Shown here: in pieces, positions 28,139-41,401 of the stretch | Layout: every line of letters starts with the position of its first letter | Position numbering within the stretch: position 1 is the first letter of the stretch | The notes under the pieces: model-generated | Told to the model about the DNA's origin: nothing | Database searches by the model: none | What the model saw: only the letters and a program-made list of their open reading frames with translations | Program-made: the position numbers and the translations under genes | Assembly: GCF_002865585.1 (NCBI RefSeq) | Contig: NZ_CP025581.1 | Location: forward strand, 2,480,001-2,544,000 | DNA: 64,000 bases | Reading direction: 5' to 3' | From: Nocardioides houyundeii | GTDB taxonomy: Bacteria > Actinomycetota > Actinomycetes > Propionibacteriales > Nocardioidaceae

Positions 28139-30721
28139 TTAGGGCAGCGCCACGAGTCCCAGCTCCGCAACCGAGGCGAGTACGTCGTTGCGGGGCACCA
28201 CGCGGACCGTGTAGCCGAAGGACCCGGAGTGGTCCAGGGGCAGCTCGGCGTCGAACCGGTGCCGCCCGTCCTGGTAGGACTCGGTCACCGACATGGGCAG
28301 CACCGAGGTCTGGGCGATCACGTCCTCGGCTCCGGTGCGGCCGTGCACGACCTGCACCTCCACGTCCTGCGGCGAGAGGCCGTCCAGGGCCACGAAGGCA
28401 CGCACGGTGAGGGTGTCCCCCACCTCCGGGGTGTCGCCCTGGCCGTGGGACTCCACGTGCTCCACGTGCACGCCACCCCAGGCGGCGGTCACCCGCTGCT
28501 TCCACGCGGCCAGGTCGCGGGCCCCGGAGTAGTCCGCGTTGAGCCGGCGCGCGGTCCGGGCCGCGGGGGCGTAGAGCTCGACGACGTAGTCACGCACCTG
28601 GCGGGTGGCCAGCACCTTGGGCCCCAGCGACTTGAGGGTGTGCCGCACCATCTCCACCCACCGGGTCGGCACGCCTTCCTCGTCGAGGTCGTAGAAGCGG
28701 GGCGCGACCTCGTGCTCGATCAGGTCGTAGAGGGCGGCGGCCTCCAGGTCGTCACGCCGGTCGCCGTTCTCGATGCCGTCGGCAGAGGGGATCGCCCAGC
28801 CGTTGTTGCCGTCGTACCACTCGTCCCACCAGCCGTCGAGGATGGAGAGGTTGAGGCCGCCGTTGAGGGCGGCCTTCATGCCCGAGGTGCCGCACGCCTC
28901 GTAGGGCCGCAGCGGGTTGTTCAGCCACACGTCGCAGCCGGGGTAGAGCGGCTGCGCCATCGCGATGTCGTAGTTGGGCAGGAAGGCGATGCGGTGCCGC
29001 ACCTCGGGGTCGTCGGCGAAGCGCACCATCTCCTGGATCAGCCGCTTGCCGCCGTCGTCCGCCGGGTGCGACTTGCCGGCGATCACCAGCTGGATCGGAC
29101 GCTCGGGGTCCAGCAGCAGCCGCTTGAGCCGGGCGGGGTCGCGCAGCATCAGCGTCAGCCTCTTGTACGACGGGACGCGGCGGGCGAAGCCGATGGTCAG
29201 CACGTCCGGGTCGAGGGCGTCGTCGATCCATCCGAGCTCGGCGCGGGTGAAGCCGCGCTTGACGCTGGAACGGACCAGCCGGGCCCGGGCGTCATCGACC
29301 AGTCGGGCACGCAGCGTGCGCTTGAGGTCCCAGATCTCGCGGCCGCTGACCTGATCGACCATCGGCCACAGCGCGTCGGTGTCGTCGCCGTCGACGTCCG
29401 CGCCCCGTGCGGCCACCAGCTCGAAGATCTCCCGCGCGATCCAGGTGGGGCCGTGCACCCCGTTGGTGATCGAGCCGATCGGCACCTCGGCCTCGTCGAA
29501 GGCGGGCCACAGACCGTTGAACATCCCCCGTGAGACCTGCCCGTGCAGCTGGGAGACGCCGTTGGCCCGCTGGGCCAGCCGGAAGCCCATGACGGCCATG
29601 TTGAACACGGCGGCGTCGCCGCCCTCGTAGTCCTCGGCCCCGAGACCGAGGACCCGGTCGACGGGGACCCCCGGCGCCGGGGAGGAGCCGCCGCCGAAGT
29701 ACTGGTCGATCAGGGTCCGCTCGAACCTGTCGATCCCCGCGGGCACCGGCGTGTGCGTGGTGAACACGGTGCCGGCGCGGCAGACCTCCAGCGCGGTGTC
29801 GAAGTCGAGCCGAGGTCCTTCCGGTGCAGCAGTGAGCTCGCGGATCCGCTCGATCCCCAGGAACCCGGCGTGGCCCTCGTTGGTGTGGAAGACCTCCGGC
29901 TCGGGGGCGCCGGTCAGCCGCGACCAGGTGCGCAGCGCACGGACCCCGCCGATGCCCAGCAGCAGCTCCTGCCGCAGGCGGTGCTCGGAGTTGCCGCCGT
30001 AGAGCCGGTCGGTGACGTCGCGGTAGTGCTGGGGGTTCTCCTCGATGTCGGAGTCCAGGAGCAGCAGCGGCACCCGGCCCACCGAGGCCACGAAGATCCG
30101 GGCCAGCAGGTCGGGCCCGTCCGGCAGTGCGATCGAGACCATGGCCCGCGAGCCGTCCGCCTCGCGCAGCATCCGCAGCGGAAGCTCGTCGGGGTCGAGC
30201 ACCGGATAGGTCTCCTGCTGCCAGCCGTCACGGGAGAGCGACTGCTTGAAGTAGCCGTGGCGGTAGAGCAGTCCCACCCCGGTCAGCGGGATGCCGAGGT
30301 CCGAGGCGGCCTTGAGGTGGTCCCCGGCCAGGATGCCGAGACCACCGGAGTACTGCGGGAGCACGGCGGTGATGCCGTACTCGGGTGAGAAGTAGGCGAT
30401 GGAGCGGGGCGCCTCGGCACCGGCCCGGCGGGCGTACCACCGCTCGCCGGAGAGGTACTCCTCCAGCGAACGGCGAGCCTCGGCGACCGAGGTCCGGAAG
30501 GCGTCGTCGGCGGCCAGCTCGGCCAGCCGCTCCCGGCTGACCGCGCTGAGCAGCCGCACCGGGTCGTGGTCGACCTGCTGCCACAGGGCGGGATCCACGG
30601 CCCGGAACACGTCCTGGGTCGGCGGATGCCAGGACCAGCGCAGGTTGCCGGCCAGCACCCCCAGGTCGGAGATCGCTTCCGGAAGGACAGGACGGACGTT
30701 GAATCGTCGGATCGCTCGCAC
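28139..30721 (-). CDS. glgP: Alpha-glucan (glycogen) phosphorylase
   Basis: An 860-residue GT35 phosphorylase of the short-chain bacterial/archaeal type (N-terminal domain LRWSWHPPTQDVFRAVDP). The PLP-binding Lys616 sits in EACGTSGMKAALNGGLNLSI, the usual site. IAYFSPEYGITAVLPQYSGG at about 108-127 matches the family. It releases glucose-1-phosphate from alpha-1,4-glucan. It is transcribed away from glgE, placing degradation and synthesis on divergent transcripts. GTG 30721 lacks a near ribosome-binding site, so the start is slightly uncertain. Confidence 0.95.
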   Translation of the reverse strand: MRAIRRFNVRPVLPEAISDLGVLAGNLRWSWHPPTQDVFRAVDPALWQQVDHDPVRLLSAVSRERLAELAADDAFRTSVAEARRSLEEYLSGERWYARRAGAEAPRSIAYFSPEYGITAVLPQYSGGLGILAGDHLKAASDLGIPLTGVGLLYRHGYFKQSLSRDGWQQETYPVLDPDELPLRMLREADGSRAMVSIALPDGPDLLARIFVASVGRVPLLLLDSDIEENPQHYRDVTDRLYGGNSEHRLRQELLLGIGGVRALRTWSRLTGAPEPEVFHTNEGHAGFLGIERIRELTAAPEGPRLDFDTALEVCRAGTVFTTHTPVPAGIDRFERTLIDQYFGGGSSPAPGVPVDRVLGLGAEDYEGGDAAVFNMAVMGFRLAQRANGVSQLHGQVSRGMFNGLWPAFDEAEVPIGSITNGVHGPTWIAREIFELVAARGADVDGDDTDALWPMVDQVSGREIWDLKRTLRARLVDDARARLVRSSVKRGFTRAELGWIDDALDPDVLTIGFARRVPSYKRLTLMLRDPARLKRLLLDPERPIQLVIAGKSHPADDGGKRLIQEMVRFADDPEVRHRIAFLPNYDIAMAQPLYPGCDVWLNNPLRPYEACGTSGMKAALNGGLNLSILDGWWDEWYDGNNGWAIPSADGIENGDRRDDLEAAALYDLIEHEVAPRFYDLDEEGVPTRWVEMVRHTLKSLGPKVLATRQVRDYVVELYAPAARTARRLNADYSGARDLAAWKQRVTAAWGGVHVEHVESHGQGDTPEVGDTLTVRAFVALDGLSPQDVEVQVVHGRTGAEDVIAQTSVLPMSVTESYQDGRHRFDAELPLDHSGSFGYTVRVVPRNDVLASVAELGLVALP

Positions 30722-30808
30722 CCACGTGACCGTAGGGCATTTCCTTTGATCGATCCAACAAACGCCGTGCTCGGCCAGTGGTACCCACTCGGACGGGTGC
30801 TGAATCCT

Positions 30809-30820
30809 GGGGGTACCCCC
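30809..30820. promoter_or_regulatory. 12-bp palindrome GGGGGTACCCCC between glgP and glgE
   Basis: A perfect palindrome 38 bases before the glgE start, in the 137-base region shared by the divergent glgP and glgE genes. A candidate operator; no known regulator is assigned. Confidence 0.35.
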
Positions 30821-30858
30821 GCTTGCGCAGCGCCGGAACGGTCAGCAAGGGTTGCCCC

Positions 30859-32825
30859 ATGGTCGGACGAATTCCAGTGATGTCGGTACACCCTGTGGTG
30901 GACCTCGGCAGGCTCCCCGCGAAGGCAACTGTGGGCGAGCCGCTGCCGGTGCGCGCCGTCGTGTTCCGAGAGGGGCACGACAAGCTGGGCGCAGAGGTCG
31001 TGCTGATCGACCCCGACGGCGTACGCCGTCCCCCGAGCCGGATGACGGCGCACCCGGAGATCCCGGACCGCTACGACGCCGAGGTCGTGCCGGACGCCGT
31101 GGGCGCCTGGTCGTTCGAGATCCAGGCCTGGTCCGACCCGTGGGCCACCTGGCGCCACAACGCCGGCGTCAAGGTCCCGGCCGGCGTCGACGTGGAGCTG
31201 ATGTTCACCGAGGGCCGTCTCCTGCTGGAGCGGGCCGCCGAGCTCGCCGGTCTGGACCGGGCCTCGAAGACCGCCCTCAAGGGCGCCCTGCAGGCTGCGA
31301 CCGACACCGAGCGGCCCGTCGAGGCGCGTCTGGCGGCGCTGGAGTCCGACGAGCTGGACGCGGTCCTGCAGGCGCACCCGCTGCGCGACCTGGTCACCGT
31401 CGAGGGCCCCTACCCCCTCTTCGTCGACCGGGTCCGCGCCCTGTGCGGCAGCTGGTACGAGTTCTTCCCGCGCTCCGAGGGCGCCACCCTCGACGAGGCC
31501 ACCGGCAAGGTCCGCAGCGGCACGTTCCGCACCGCCGCGCAGCGCCTGGACGCGGTGGCCCAGATGGGGTTCGACGTCATCTACCTGCCCCCGATCCACC
31601 CCATCGGCGAGGTCAACCGCAAGGGACCGAACAACACCCTCACCCCCGGCCCCGACGACCCCGGCTCACCCTGGGCGATCGGCAGCAAGGACGGCGGCCA
31701 CGACGCGATCCACCCCGAGCTGGGAACGCTGGAGGACTTCGACGCCTTCGTCGCCCGGGCTCGCGAGCTCGACCTGGAGGTGGCCCTGGACCTGGCCCTG
31801 CAGGCGGCACCGGACCACCCCTGGGTGACCTCCCACCCCGAGTGGTTCACCACCCAGGCCGACGGCACCATCGCCTACGCGGAGAACCCGCCCAAGAAGT
31901 ACCAGGACATCTACCCGATCAACTTCGACAACGACTCGGTCGGCATCTGCCGGGAGGTGCTGCGCATCGTGCGGCACTGGATGTCGCACGGGGTGCGCAT
32001 CTTCCGGGTCGACAACCCCCACACCAAGCCGCTCGCGTTCTGGGAGTGGCTGCTGCGCGAGGTGCGTCGTACCGACCCTGACGTGGTGTTCCTGTCCGAG
32101 GCGTTCACCCGCCCGGCGATGATGCACGGCCTGGGTGCGGTGGGCTTCCAGCAGTCCTACACCTACTTCACCTGGCGCACCGCGAAGTGGGAGATCGAGG
32201 AGTACCTGCGCGAGGTCTCGCACGAGAGCGACCACGTGATGCGGCCGAACTTCTTCGTCAACACCCCCGACATCCTGCCGGCGTTCCTGCAGTACGGCGG
32301 TCCCGCGGCGTTCAAGATCCGCGCCGCGCTGGCGGCCACGGGGTCCCCCTCCTGGGGGGTGTACGCCGGGTACGAGCTGTACGAGCACGTCGCGGTCAAG
32401 CCCGGCAGCGAGGAGTACCTGGACTCGGAGAAGTACCAGATCCGGATCCGCGACTGGGAGGGTGCCGAGCGTGAGGGCCGCACCCTGGCGCCGTACCTGC
32501 GGCAGCTGAACGAGATCCGGCGGGCGCACCCGGCGCTGCAGCTGCTGCGCAACATCAGCATCCACTCCTCCGACGACGAGAACGTGCTGGTCTTCAGCAA
32601 GCGCCGCGACGACGACGTGGTCCTGGTCGTGATCAACCTGGACCCGCACGCCACCCGGGAGACCATGGTCCACCTGGACATGCCGGCCCTGGGCCTGGGC
32701 TGGCACGACTCCTTCATCGCCTCCGACGACCTCACCGGCGACGAGTGGAGCTGGAGCCAGCACAATTACGTCCGCCTCGACCCGGGGCACCAGCCAGCAC
32801 ACATCATCACCGTGAGGAGTCCCCG

Positions 32826-32829
<4 letters not shown>
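30859..32829 (+). CDS. glgE: Alpha-1,4-glucan:maltose-1-phosphate maltosyltransferase
   Basis: A 656-residue GH13_3 enzyme that adds maltosyl units from maltose-1-phosphate to alpha-glucan. The nucleophile is Asp385 ([18 protein letters not shown]), the acid Glu414 ([11 protein letters not shown]), and the third Asp lies in [10 protein letters not shown]. The N-terminal domain with [22 protein letters not shown] matches GlgE. ATG 30859 (MVGRIPV) is chosen because it gives the family N-terminus, with AAGGG about 8 bases upstream. The stop overlaps the treS start (TTGA), so the two are coupled. Confidence 0.96.
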
Positions 32830-34567
<1,738 letters not shown>

Positions 34568-34571
<4 letters not shown>

Positions 34572-35974
34572 GCGCACACGAGGACCTCATGTCACTGCTG
34601 AGCGGCGCACGCTGGTTCGGTGGGAAGGGACGCCAGGCATCCGTGACGGGCACCCGCCGCCTGGGCGTGGTGCCCGGCGACGGGCCCTCGGTGGTGATCG
34701 ACCTGGTGCAGGTGGAGTACGCCGACGGCGGGGAGCCGGACCTCTACCAGGTGCCCCTCTCCCTCTACGAGCACCCTCAGGAGCGTCTGGAGCACGCCCT
34801 GGTGGGCGTCTGGGAGGAGCCGGACTTCGGTCGGGTGCACGCCTACGACGCGCTGCACGACCGGGAGGCGATGGCGCTCTGGCTCCACTCGTTCGCCGCG
34901 GAGCCGGCCCCCCAGGGCGACCTGCTGTTCCACCGGGTGCCCGGTCACGAGCTGGACCTGGAGGCGCACTCCACGCTGTTCACCGGCGAGCAGTCCAACT
35001 CCTCGGTCCGCTTCGGCGAGGACGCGGTGCTCAAGGTGTTCCGCAAGGTCACCCCGGGGGTGAACCCCGACATCTCCATCCACGAGGTGCTCACCCGGGC
35101 CGGCTCCGACCACGTGGCGGCCCTCTACGGCTGGCTCGACGTGGTCGACGCGGAGTCCGACGCCGTGATCCAGCTGGCGATGCTCCAGCAGTTCCTGCGC
35201 ACCGCCAGCGACGGCTGGGAGCTGGCGCTGGCCAGCGTCCGCAACCTCTTCGCCGAGGGCGACCTGCACCCCGACGAGGTCGGTGGCGACTTCGCCGCGG
35301 AGGCCGCCCGTCTGGGGGTCGCCCTGCGCGAGACCCACGAGGTGCTCGCCGAGAACTTCCCCCGGCTCGAGCGGACCCCCGAGGAGATGGCCGAGCTGTC
35401 CGCCACGATGCACCGCCGGCTGGACGAGGCCCTGGCGGTCGTGCCGGAGCTCGAGGCCTACGTCGACCTGTTGCGCCAGACCTACGACGAGGTCGCGGGC
35501 CTGCGCGACGTGACGGTCCAGCAGATCCACGGAGACCTCCACCTCGGACAGACCCTGCGCACCGTCAAGGGCTGGAAGATCGTGGACTTCGAGGGCGAGC
35601 CCGCGCGGCCGCTGGCCCAGCGGATGCTGCCGGACTCGGTCTGGCGCGACGTGGCCGGAATGCTGCGCTCCTTCGACTACGCACCCCGCGCCACCGCCAT
35701 GACCTACCCGGCCGGCGAGGGTGCCGAGCAACGCGCGTACCGGGCCCGGGAGTGGTCGGCGCGCAACCGCGCCGCCTTCCTCGAGGCCTACCACGAGGGC
35801 CCGGTGACCGGTGAGGACCACGTGCTGCTGACGGCGTACACGGCCGACAAGGCGGTCTACGAGGTGCTCTACGAAGCCAGGAACCGTCCGAGCTGGCAGG
35901 GCATCCCGCTGGCCGGGCTGGAGCAGCTGGCCGCCCACGACCTGAAACCCGCGTCGAACGGAGAGACCTCATGA
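34568..35974 (+). CDS. mak: Maltokinase
   Basis: A 468-residue kinase that makes maltose-1-phosphate from maltose and ATP. It has the Mak N-terminal cap ([13 protein letters not shown]), the nucleotide region [21 protein letters not shown], the catalytic motif HGDLHLGQ (His321, Asp323) and the metal-binding Asp340 in [10 protein letters not shown]. It overlaps treS (ATGA) and glgB (ATGA), so the four enzymes should be made in step. Being separate from treS, it is not the TreS-Mak fusion seen in some bacteria. Confidence 0.95.
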
Positions 35975-37857
35975 CCGGCCCCGGAGAGCTCGACATCCAC
36001 CTGATCAACGAAGGCCGCCACGAGGACCTGTGGCAGGTGCTGGGAGCCCACGTCGTCGACGACGGCACCACCTTCTCGGTGTGGGCGCCGAACGCCCGCG
36101 AGGTGCAGGTGGCCGGCAGCTTCAACGACTGGGACGGGACCCGGACGCCCCTCGCGGCGATCGGCTCCTCCGGCGTGTGGCACGCCATGGCACCCGGGGT
36201 CGGCAACGGCGCCCAGTACAAGTTCCGCATCCTCAGCGCGGACGGCGTCTGGCGGGACAAGGCCGACCCGATGGCCTTCCACACCCAGGTGCCCCCGGAG
36301 ACCGCCTCGGTGGTCTTCGAGTCCGACTACACCTGGAACGACCAGGAGTGGATGCGCCAGCGCGCCGAGCGGCGCCACGTGGACGAGCCGATGTCGATCT
36401 ACGAGATGCACCTGGCCTCCTGGCGGCGACACCCCGACGGCCGGATCTACACCTGGTCCGAGATCGCCGACCAGCTCGTGGACTACGTGCGCGACCTCGG
36501 TTTCACCCACGTGGAGCTGATGCCGGTGATGGAGCACCCCTTCGGCGGCTCCTGGGGCTACCAGGTGACCTCCTACTTCGCGCCGACCTCGCGGATGGGC
36601 GACCCCGACGGCTTCCGGCTCCTGGTCGACCGGCTGCACCGGGCCGGGATCGGCGTCATCGTGGACTGGGTCCCGGCCCACTTCCCCAAGGACGAATTCG
36701 CCCTCGCCAGGTTCGACGGCACCCCGCTCTACGAGGACCCGAACCCCTCCCGCGGCGAGCACCCCGACTGGGGCACCTACGTGTTCAACTTCGGCCGTCG
36801 TGAGGTGCGCAACTTCCTGGTCGCCAACGCCCTGTACTGGCTGGAGGAGTTCCACGTGGACGGCCTCCGGGTGGACGCGGTGGCCTCGATGCTCTACCTG
36901 GACTACTCCCGCGAGGCGGGGCAGTGGACGCCCAACGTGCACGGCGGCCGCGAGAACCTGGAGGCGGTGCAGTTCCTGCAGGAGATGAACGCCACCGTCT
37001 ACGCCCGGGTGCCGGGTGCCATCACCATCGCGGAGGAGTCCACCTCCTGGCCCGGCGTCACGCGGCCGACGTCCGAGGACGGCCTGGGCTTCGGCTTCAA
37101 GTGGAACATGGGCTGGATGCACGACTCGCTGTCCTACGTGGAGAAGGACCCGCTGTACCGCAGCCACCACCACGGCCAGCTCACGTTCTCCCTGGTCTAC
37201 GCCTGGTCGGAGAACTTCGTGCTGCCGATCAGCCACGACGAGGTCGTGCACGGCAAGGGATCCCTGCTGCGCAAGATGCCCGGGGACCGCTGGAAGCAAC
37301 TGGCGAACCTGCGGGCCTACCTGGCGTTCATGTGGGCGCACCCCGGCAAGCAGCTGATCTTCATGGGCACCGAGTTCGCCCAGGAGGCCGAGTGGGCCGA
37401 GGCACGCGAGCTCGACTGGTGGCTGCTGGAGCACCCCGAGCACCGCGGCGTGCACGACCTGGTGCGGGACATGAACCAGGTCTACCGCGAGTCCCCGGCG
37501 CTGTACGGCCGGGACAACTCGCCGGAGGGCTTCGCCTGGATCGACGCGCACGACGCCAACCGCAACGTCTTCAGCTTCGTACGCCGCTCCCCCGACGCCG
37601 AGGACCTCGTCTGCGTCGCCAACTTCTCCGCGGTGCCCCACGAGGGCTACCGGCTCGCGCTGCCCTCGGCCGGCACCTGGGACGAGGTGCTCAACACCGA
37701 CGCCGAGGGCTACACCGGGTCCGGGGTGGGCAACCTGGGCCGGGTCGAGGCCGCGGCGGAGCCGTTCGGCGGACAGCCCGCCAGCGCCACGATCGTGGTG
37801 CCTCCCCTGGCCACCCTCTGGCTACGGCGCCAGCCGGCGGCGGCGGCCCGGGCCTAG
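35971..37857 (+). CDS. glgB: 1,4-alpha-glucan branching enzyme
   Basis: A 628-residue GH13 enzyme that introduces alpha-1,6 branches. CBM48 comes first ([20 protein letters not shown]), then the catalytic barrel with Asp302 ([11 protein letters not shown]), Glu355 ([11 protein letters not shown]) and [15 protein letters not shown]. It lacks the extra N-terminal N1 domain of the longer E. coli-type enzymes. It is the last gene of the glgE-treS-mak-glgB operon, overlapping mak by 4 bases. Confidence 0.97.
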   Translation: MTGPGELDIHLINEGRHEDLWQVLGAHVVDDGTTFSVWAPNAREVQVAGSFNDWDGTRTPLAAIGSSGVWHAMAPGVGNGAQYKFRILSADGVWRDKADPMAFHTQVPPETASVVFESDYTWNDQEWMRQRAERRHVDEPMSIYEMHLASWRRHPDGRIYTWSEIADQLVDYVRDLGFTHVELMPVMEHPFGGSWGYQVTSYFAPTSRMGDPDGFRLLVDRLHRAGIGVIVDWVPAHFPKDEFALARFDGTPLYEDPNPSRGEHPDWGTYVFNFGRREVRNFLVANALYWLEEFHVDGLRVDAVASMLYLDYSREAGQWTPNVHGGRENLEAVQFLQEMNATVYARVPGAITIAEESTSWPGVTRPTSEDGLGFGFKWNMGWMHDSLSYVEKDPLYRSHHHGQLTFSLVYAWSENFVLPISHDEVVHGKGSLLRKMPGDRWKQLANLRAYLAFMWAHPGKQLIFMGTEFAQEAEWAEARELDWWLLEHPEHRGVHDLVRDMNQVYRESPALYGRDNSPEGFAWIDAHDANRNVFSFVRRSPDAEDLVCVANFSAVPHEGYRLALPSAGTWDEVLNTDAEGYTGSGVGNLGRVEAAAEPFGGQPASATIVVPPLATLWLRRQPAAAARA

Positions 37858-37913
37858 GACGCGCGGGGCAGTGCAGGCAGTTGCGGCTCGGCGGCCGGCT
37901 GGTGCGTCGTCGG

Positions 37914-37919
37914 TAGGGT
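37914..37919 (+). promoter_or_regulatory. -10 box for leaderless NUDIX gene
   Basis: TAGGGT lies 7 bases before the GTG start at 37927, with no ribosome-binding site between them. Confidence 0.4.
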
Positions 37920-37926
37920 TGGCGCC

Positions 37927-38679
37927 GTGACCGATCCGATCAGCGTGACCATCGTCGCGCCCGGCGTGGCACGCCTGGCGTGGACGCCCGACCACACGGT
38001 CGACGAGGTACGCCGCGAGGTGGCGTCCGCGCTGCTCGCGCACTCCCGGGTGGAGGTGCTGGTCGACCCCGAGGACCAGTCCGCGCAGCGCACCGCGACC
38101 TGGTCGGGGATGCACCGCGAGGGAGTCCGGCGCGGCGTGGAGGCCGACGGGCGGTCCGGTGACCGCATCGTCTACGCCCGTCTCGCCACCGACCAGCCGG
38201 TCGGTGAGCCGGGCGGGTTCCGGGCCCTGCTCAACTCCTTCCTGCCCCGCAAGCGGGCGATCAGCCAGATGCTCATCCGGGACGAGTCCGACCGGGTCCT
38301 GCTCTGCCAGCTCACCTACAAGAGCGACTGGGACCTGCCCGGAGGCGTGGTCGAGGTCGGGGAGTCCCCCCAGGTCGCGGTGTGCCGGGAGGTCGAGGAG
38401 GAGCTCTCCCTCGACCTGCCCGCGGGCCCGCTGCTGCTCACCGACTGGCTGCCGCCGTGGGGCGGCTGGGACGACGCGCTGTGCCTGGTCTTCGACGGCG
38501 GCGTGCTGCCCGCCGACGCGCTGGCCCGGGTGGTCCGCCAGGAGCGCGAGATCGCCGCCGTCCGGTTCTGCACCGTCGAGGAGGTCCGCGCGCGCGCCGC
38601 CGACTTCACCGCTCGTCGCGTCGAGGCCGCACTCGCCAACCTCGGCGGCGGGCCGGCGTACACCGAGTCGGGACGCTAG
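37927..38679 (+). CDS. NUDIX hydrolase
   Basis: A 250-residue protein. The NUDIX box GGVVEVGESPQVAVCREVEEEL (GX5EX7REVEEEL) starts near residue 139, preceded by QMLIRDESDRVLLCQLTYK. The N-terminal 110 residues are a separate domain of unknown role with DHTVDEVRREVASALL. NUDIX enzymes split nucleoside diphosphates linked to another group; the substrate is not known. The gene lies alone between glgB and ppdK, and TAGGGT 7 bases before the GTG suggests a leaderless message. Confidence 0.9.
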   Translation: MTDPISVTIVAPGVARLAWTPDHTVDEVRREVASALLAHSRVEVLVDPEDQSAQRTATWSGMHREGVRRGVEADGRSGDRIVYARLATDQPVGEPGGFRALLNSFLPRKRAISQMLIRDESDRVLLCQLTYKSDWDLPGGVVEVGESPQVAVCREVEEELSLDLPAGPLLLTDWLPPWGGWDDALCLVFDGGVLPADALARVVRQEREIAAVRFCTVEEVRARAADFTARRVEAALANLGGGPAYTESGR

Positions 38680-38731
38680 AGGCGGCCGCGCCCTCCCTGC
38701 GCCGGGGGGCGGATGGGTGTTGGATGGACCC

Positions 38732-41389
38732 ATGGCATGGGTGACGAACTTCGGTCAGGGCAGCAAGGAGCAGAAGGACCTGCTGGGGGGCAAGGGCGCC
38801 AACCTCGCGGAGATGACGAACCTGGGGCTGCCGGTGCCGCCGGGGTTCACCATCTCCACCCAGGCCTGCCGGGCCTACCTGGGTGAGGGCGGCGACCCCG
38901 AGGGGCTGGTCGAGGAGGTGACCCAGCACCTGCGGGTCCTGGAGCGCACCATGGGCCGCACCCTGGGCGACGCCGACGACCCGCTCCTGGTGAGCGTGCG
39001 GTCGGGGGCGAAGTTCTCGATGCCCGGGATGATGGAGACCGTCCTCAACATCGGTCTCAACGACGACTCGGTGCGTGGCCTGGCCGAGCGCAGCGGCAAC
39101 GAGCGGTTCGCGCAGGACTCCTACCGCCGGCTGCTGCAGATGTTCGGGTCCACGGTGCTGCACGTGGACTCCAAGCACTTCGCCCGTGCCCTGGACGAGG
39201 CGAAGTCGGCCAAGGGCACCACCGCGGACCTCGACCTCGACGCCGCGGACATGACCGACCTGGTGGCGAGGTTCAAGGCGATCATCACCGAGCAGACCGG
39301 GTCCGACTTCCCCCAGGACCCCCGCGAGCAGCTGGACCTGGCCATCCACGCCGTCTTCGACTCCTGGAACACCGACCGGGCGCGCCTCTACCGTCGCCAG
39401 GAGCGGATCCCCGAGGACCTCGGCACGGCCGTCAACGTGCAGACCATGGTCTTCGGCAACTTCGGCATGGACTCCGGGTCGGGGGTGGCGTTCACCCGCG
39501 ATCCCGCCTCCGGCAACCAGGGCGTGTACGGCGACTACCTGCAGAACGCCCAGGGCGAGGACGTGGTGGCCGGCATCCGGAACACCGTCTCGCTGGCCGA
39601 CTTCGCCGAGATCGACCGTCGCTCGCACGACGAGCTGCTGGAGATCATGGCCACCCTGGAGCGCCACTACCGCGACATGTGCGACATCGAGTTCACCGTG
39701 GAGGAGGGCAAGCTCTGGATGCTGCAGACCCGGGTCGGCAAGCGCACCCCGGAGGCGGCGTTCCGCATCTCCCAGCACATGGTGGACGAGGGCATGATCG
39801 ACGCCGACGAGCAGCTGCGCCGGGTCACCGGCGACCAGCTCGCCAGCCTGATGTTCCCCCGGTTCGACGCCTCCGCCGAGCGTGAGCTGATCGCTCGCGG
39901 GATGAACGCCTCCCCCGGCGCGGCCGTCGGCCGGGTCGTCTTCGACTCGGCCGCCGCCGTGGAGTGGGCCGGGCGGGGCGAGCCGGTGATCCTGGTGCGC
40001 AAGGAGACCAACCCCGACGACCTGTCCGGGATGGTGGTCGCCGAGGGCATCCTCACCAGTCGCGGCGGCAAGACCAGCCACGCGGCCGTGGTGGCCCGGG
40101 GCATGGGCCGCACCTGCGTGTGCGGAGCGGAGAGCCTCGACGTGGACGTCGAGGCGAAGCAGGCGCGCATCCGCGACGGCGGGGTCATCAGCGAGGGCGA
40201 CACCATCTCGATCGACGGCGCGACCGGTGAGGTCTTCCTCGGGGCGGTCCCGGTCTCGCCCTCCCACGTGGTGCGGCACTTCGAGGGTGAGGAGGTCGCC
40301 GAGCACGTGGTGGCCGCCGTCGCCAACGTGATGAAGCAGGCGGACTCCCGGCGCCGGCTGCGGGTCCGCGCCAACGCGGACACTCCCGAGGACGCCGCAC
40401 GCGCGCGCAGGTTCGGCGCCGAGGGCATCGGGCTGTGCCGCACCGAGCACATGTTCCTGGGCGAGCGACGCACCCTGGTCGAGCGCCTGATCGTGGCCGA
40501 GGACCGGGCCACCCAGCTGGAGGCGCTCGACGCCCTGCTCCCGCTCCAGCGCGAGGACTTCAACGGCATCCTGGAGGCGATGGACGGGCTGCCGGTGACG
40601 ATCCGGCTGATCGACCCACCGCTGCACGAGTTCCTGCCCGACTACACCGAGCTGTCGGTGAAGGTCGCGCTGGCCGAGTCCCGCGGCGAGGTAGACGAGC
40701 ACGACCGGGTGCTGCTCGACCACGTCCGCAGGCTGCACGAGCAGAACCCCATGCTGGGCCTGCGGGGCGTCCGGCTGGGCATCCAGATCCCCGACCTGTT
40801 CCTGATGCAGGCTCGCGCGATCCTCCACGCTGCTGCGGACCGGGTCGAGGCCGGCGGTCACCCGCTCCCGGAGATCATGGTGCCGCTGGTGGCCAGCGTG
40901 CGGGAGTTCGACGTGGTCAAGCGCGACATCCTCGCGGTCGCCGAGGAGGTCCAGGCCGAGCGCGGAGTGCGGGTGGAGTTCAAGCTGGGCACGATGATCG
41001 AGCTGCCACGGGCTGCGTTCCTGGCCGACCGGATCGCGAAGTCGGCAGACTTCTTCTCCTTCGGCACCAACGACCTGACCCAGATGGCCTGGGGCTTCTC
41101 CCGCGACGACGTGGAGTCGGCGTTCTTCTCCAAGTACTTCGACCACGGGATCTTCGACGTCTCCCCGTTCGAGTCCCTGGACCAGCTCGGCGTGGGCGGC
41201 ATGGTCGCGATGGGCACCGAGAAGGGTCGCCAGACCAAGCCCGACCTCAAGGTGGGCGTCTGCGGGGAGCACGGTGGGGACCCGGTCTCGATCCACTTCT
41301 TCGACCGCACCGGCCTGGACTACGTCTCCTGCTCGCCGTTCCGGGTGCCGGTGGCCCGCCTCGAGGCCGGTCGCTCCGCGCTGGGCTGA
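38732..41389 (+). CDS. ppdK: Pyruvate, phosphate dikinase
   Basis: An 885-residue enzyme interconverting pyruvate and phosphoenolpyruvate with ATP and phosphate. The N-terminal ATP-grasp domain begins LLGGKGANLAEMTNLGLPVP, the phosphorylated His450 is in SRGGKTSHAAVVARGMGRTC, and the C-terminal PEP barrel ends with the catalytic Cys867 in DYVSCSPFRVP. This fits a gluconeogenic role alongside the glucan genes. ATG 38732 gives the standard N-terminus MAWVTNFGQGSKEQKD; an upstream extension would run through the NUDIX gene. Confidence 0.97.
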   Translation: MAWVTNFGQGSKEQKDLLGGKGANLAEMTNLGLPVPPGFTISTQACRAYLGEGGDPEGLVEEVTQHLRVLERTMGRTLGDADDPLLVSVRSGAKFSMPGMMETVLNIGLNDDSVRGLAERSGNERFAQDSYRRLLQMFGSTVLHVDSKHFARALDEAKSAKGTTADLDLDAADMTDLVARFKAIITEQTGSDFPQDPREQLDLAIHAVFDSWNTDRARLYRRQERIPEDLGTAVNVQTMVFGNFGMDSGSGVAFTRDPASGNQGVYGDYLQNAQGEDVVAGIRNTVSLADFAEIDRRSHDELLEIMATLERHYRDMCDIEFTVEEGKLWMLQTRVGKRTPEAAFRISQHMVDEGMIDADEQLRRVTGDQLASLMFPRFDASAERELIARGMNASPGAAVGRVVFDSAAAVEWAGRGEPVILVRKETNPDDLSGMVVAEGILTSRGGKTSHAAVVARGMGRTCVCGAESLDVDVEAKQARIRDGGVISEGDTISIDGATGEVFLGAVPVSPSHVVRHFEGEEVAEHVVAAVANVMKQADSRRRLRVRANADTPEDAARARRFGAEGIGLCRTEHMFLGERRTLVERLIVAEDRATQLEALDALLPLQREDFNGILEAMDGLPVTIRLIDPPLHEFLPDYTELSVKVALAESRGEVDEHDRVLLDHVRRLHEQNPMLGLRGVRLGIQIPDLFLMQARAILHAAADRVEAGGHPLPEIMVPLVASVREFDVVKRDILAVAEEVQAERGVRVEFKLGTMIELPRAAFLADRIAKSADFFSFGTNDLTQMAWGFSRDDVESAFFSKYFDHGIFDVSPFESLDQLGVGGMVAMGTEKGRQTKPDLKVGVCGEHGGDPVSIHFFDRTGLDYVSCSPFRVPVARLEAGRSALG

Positions 41390-41401
41390 ACGCCCGGGGG
41401 C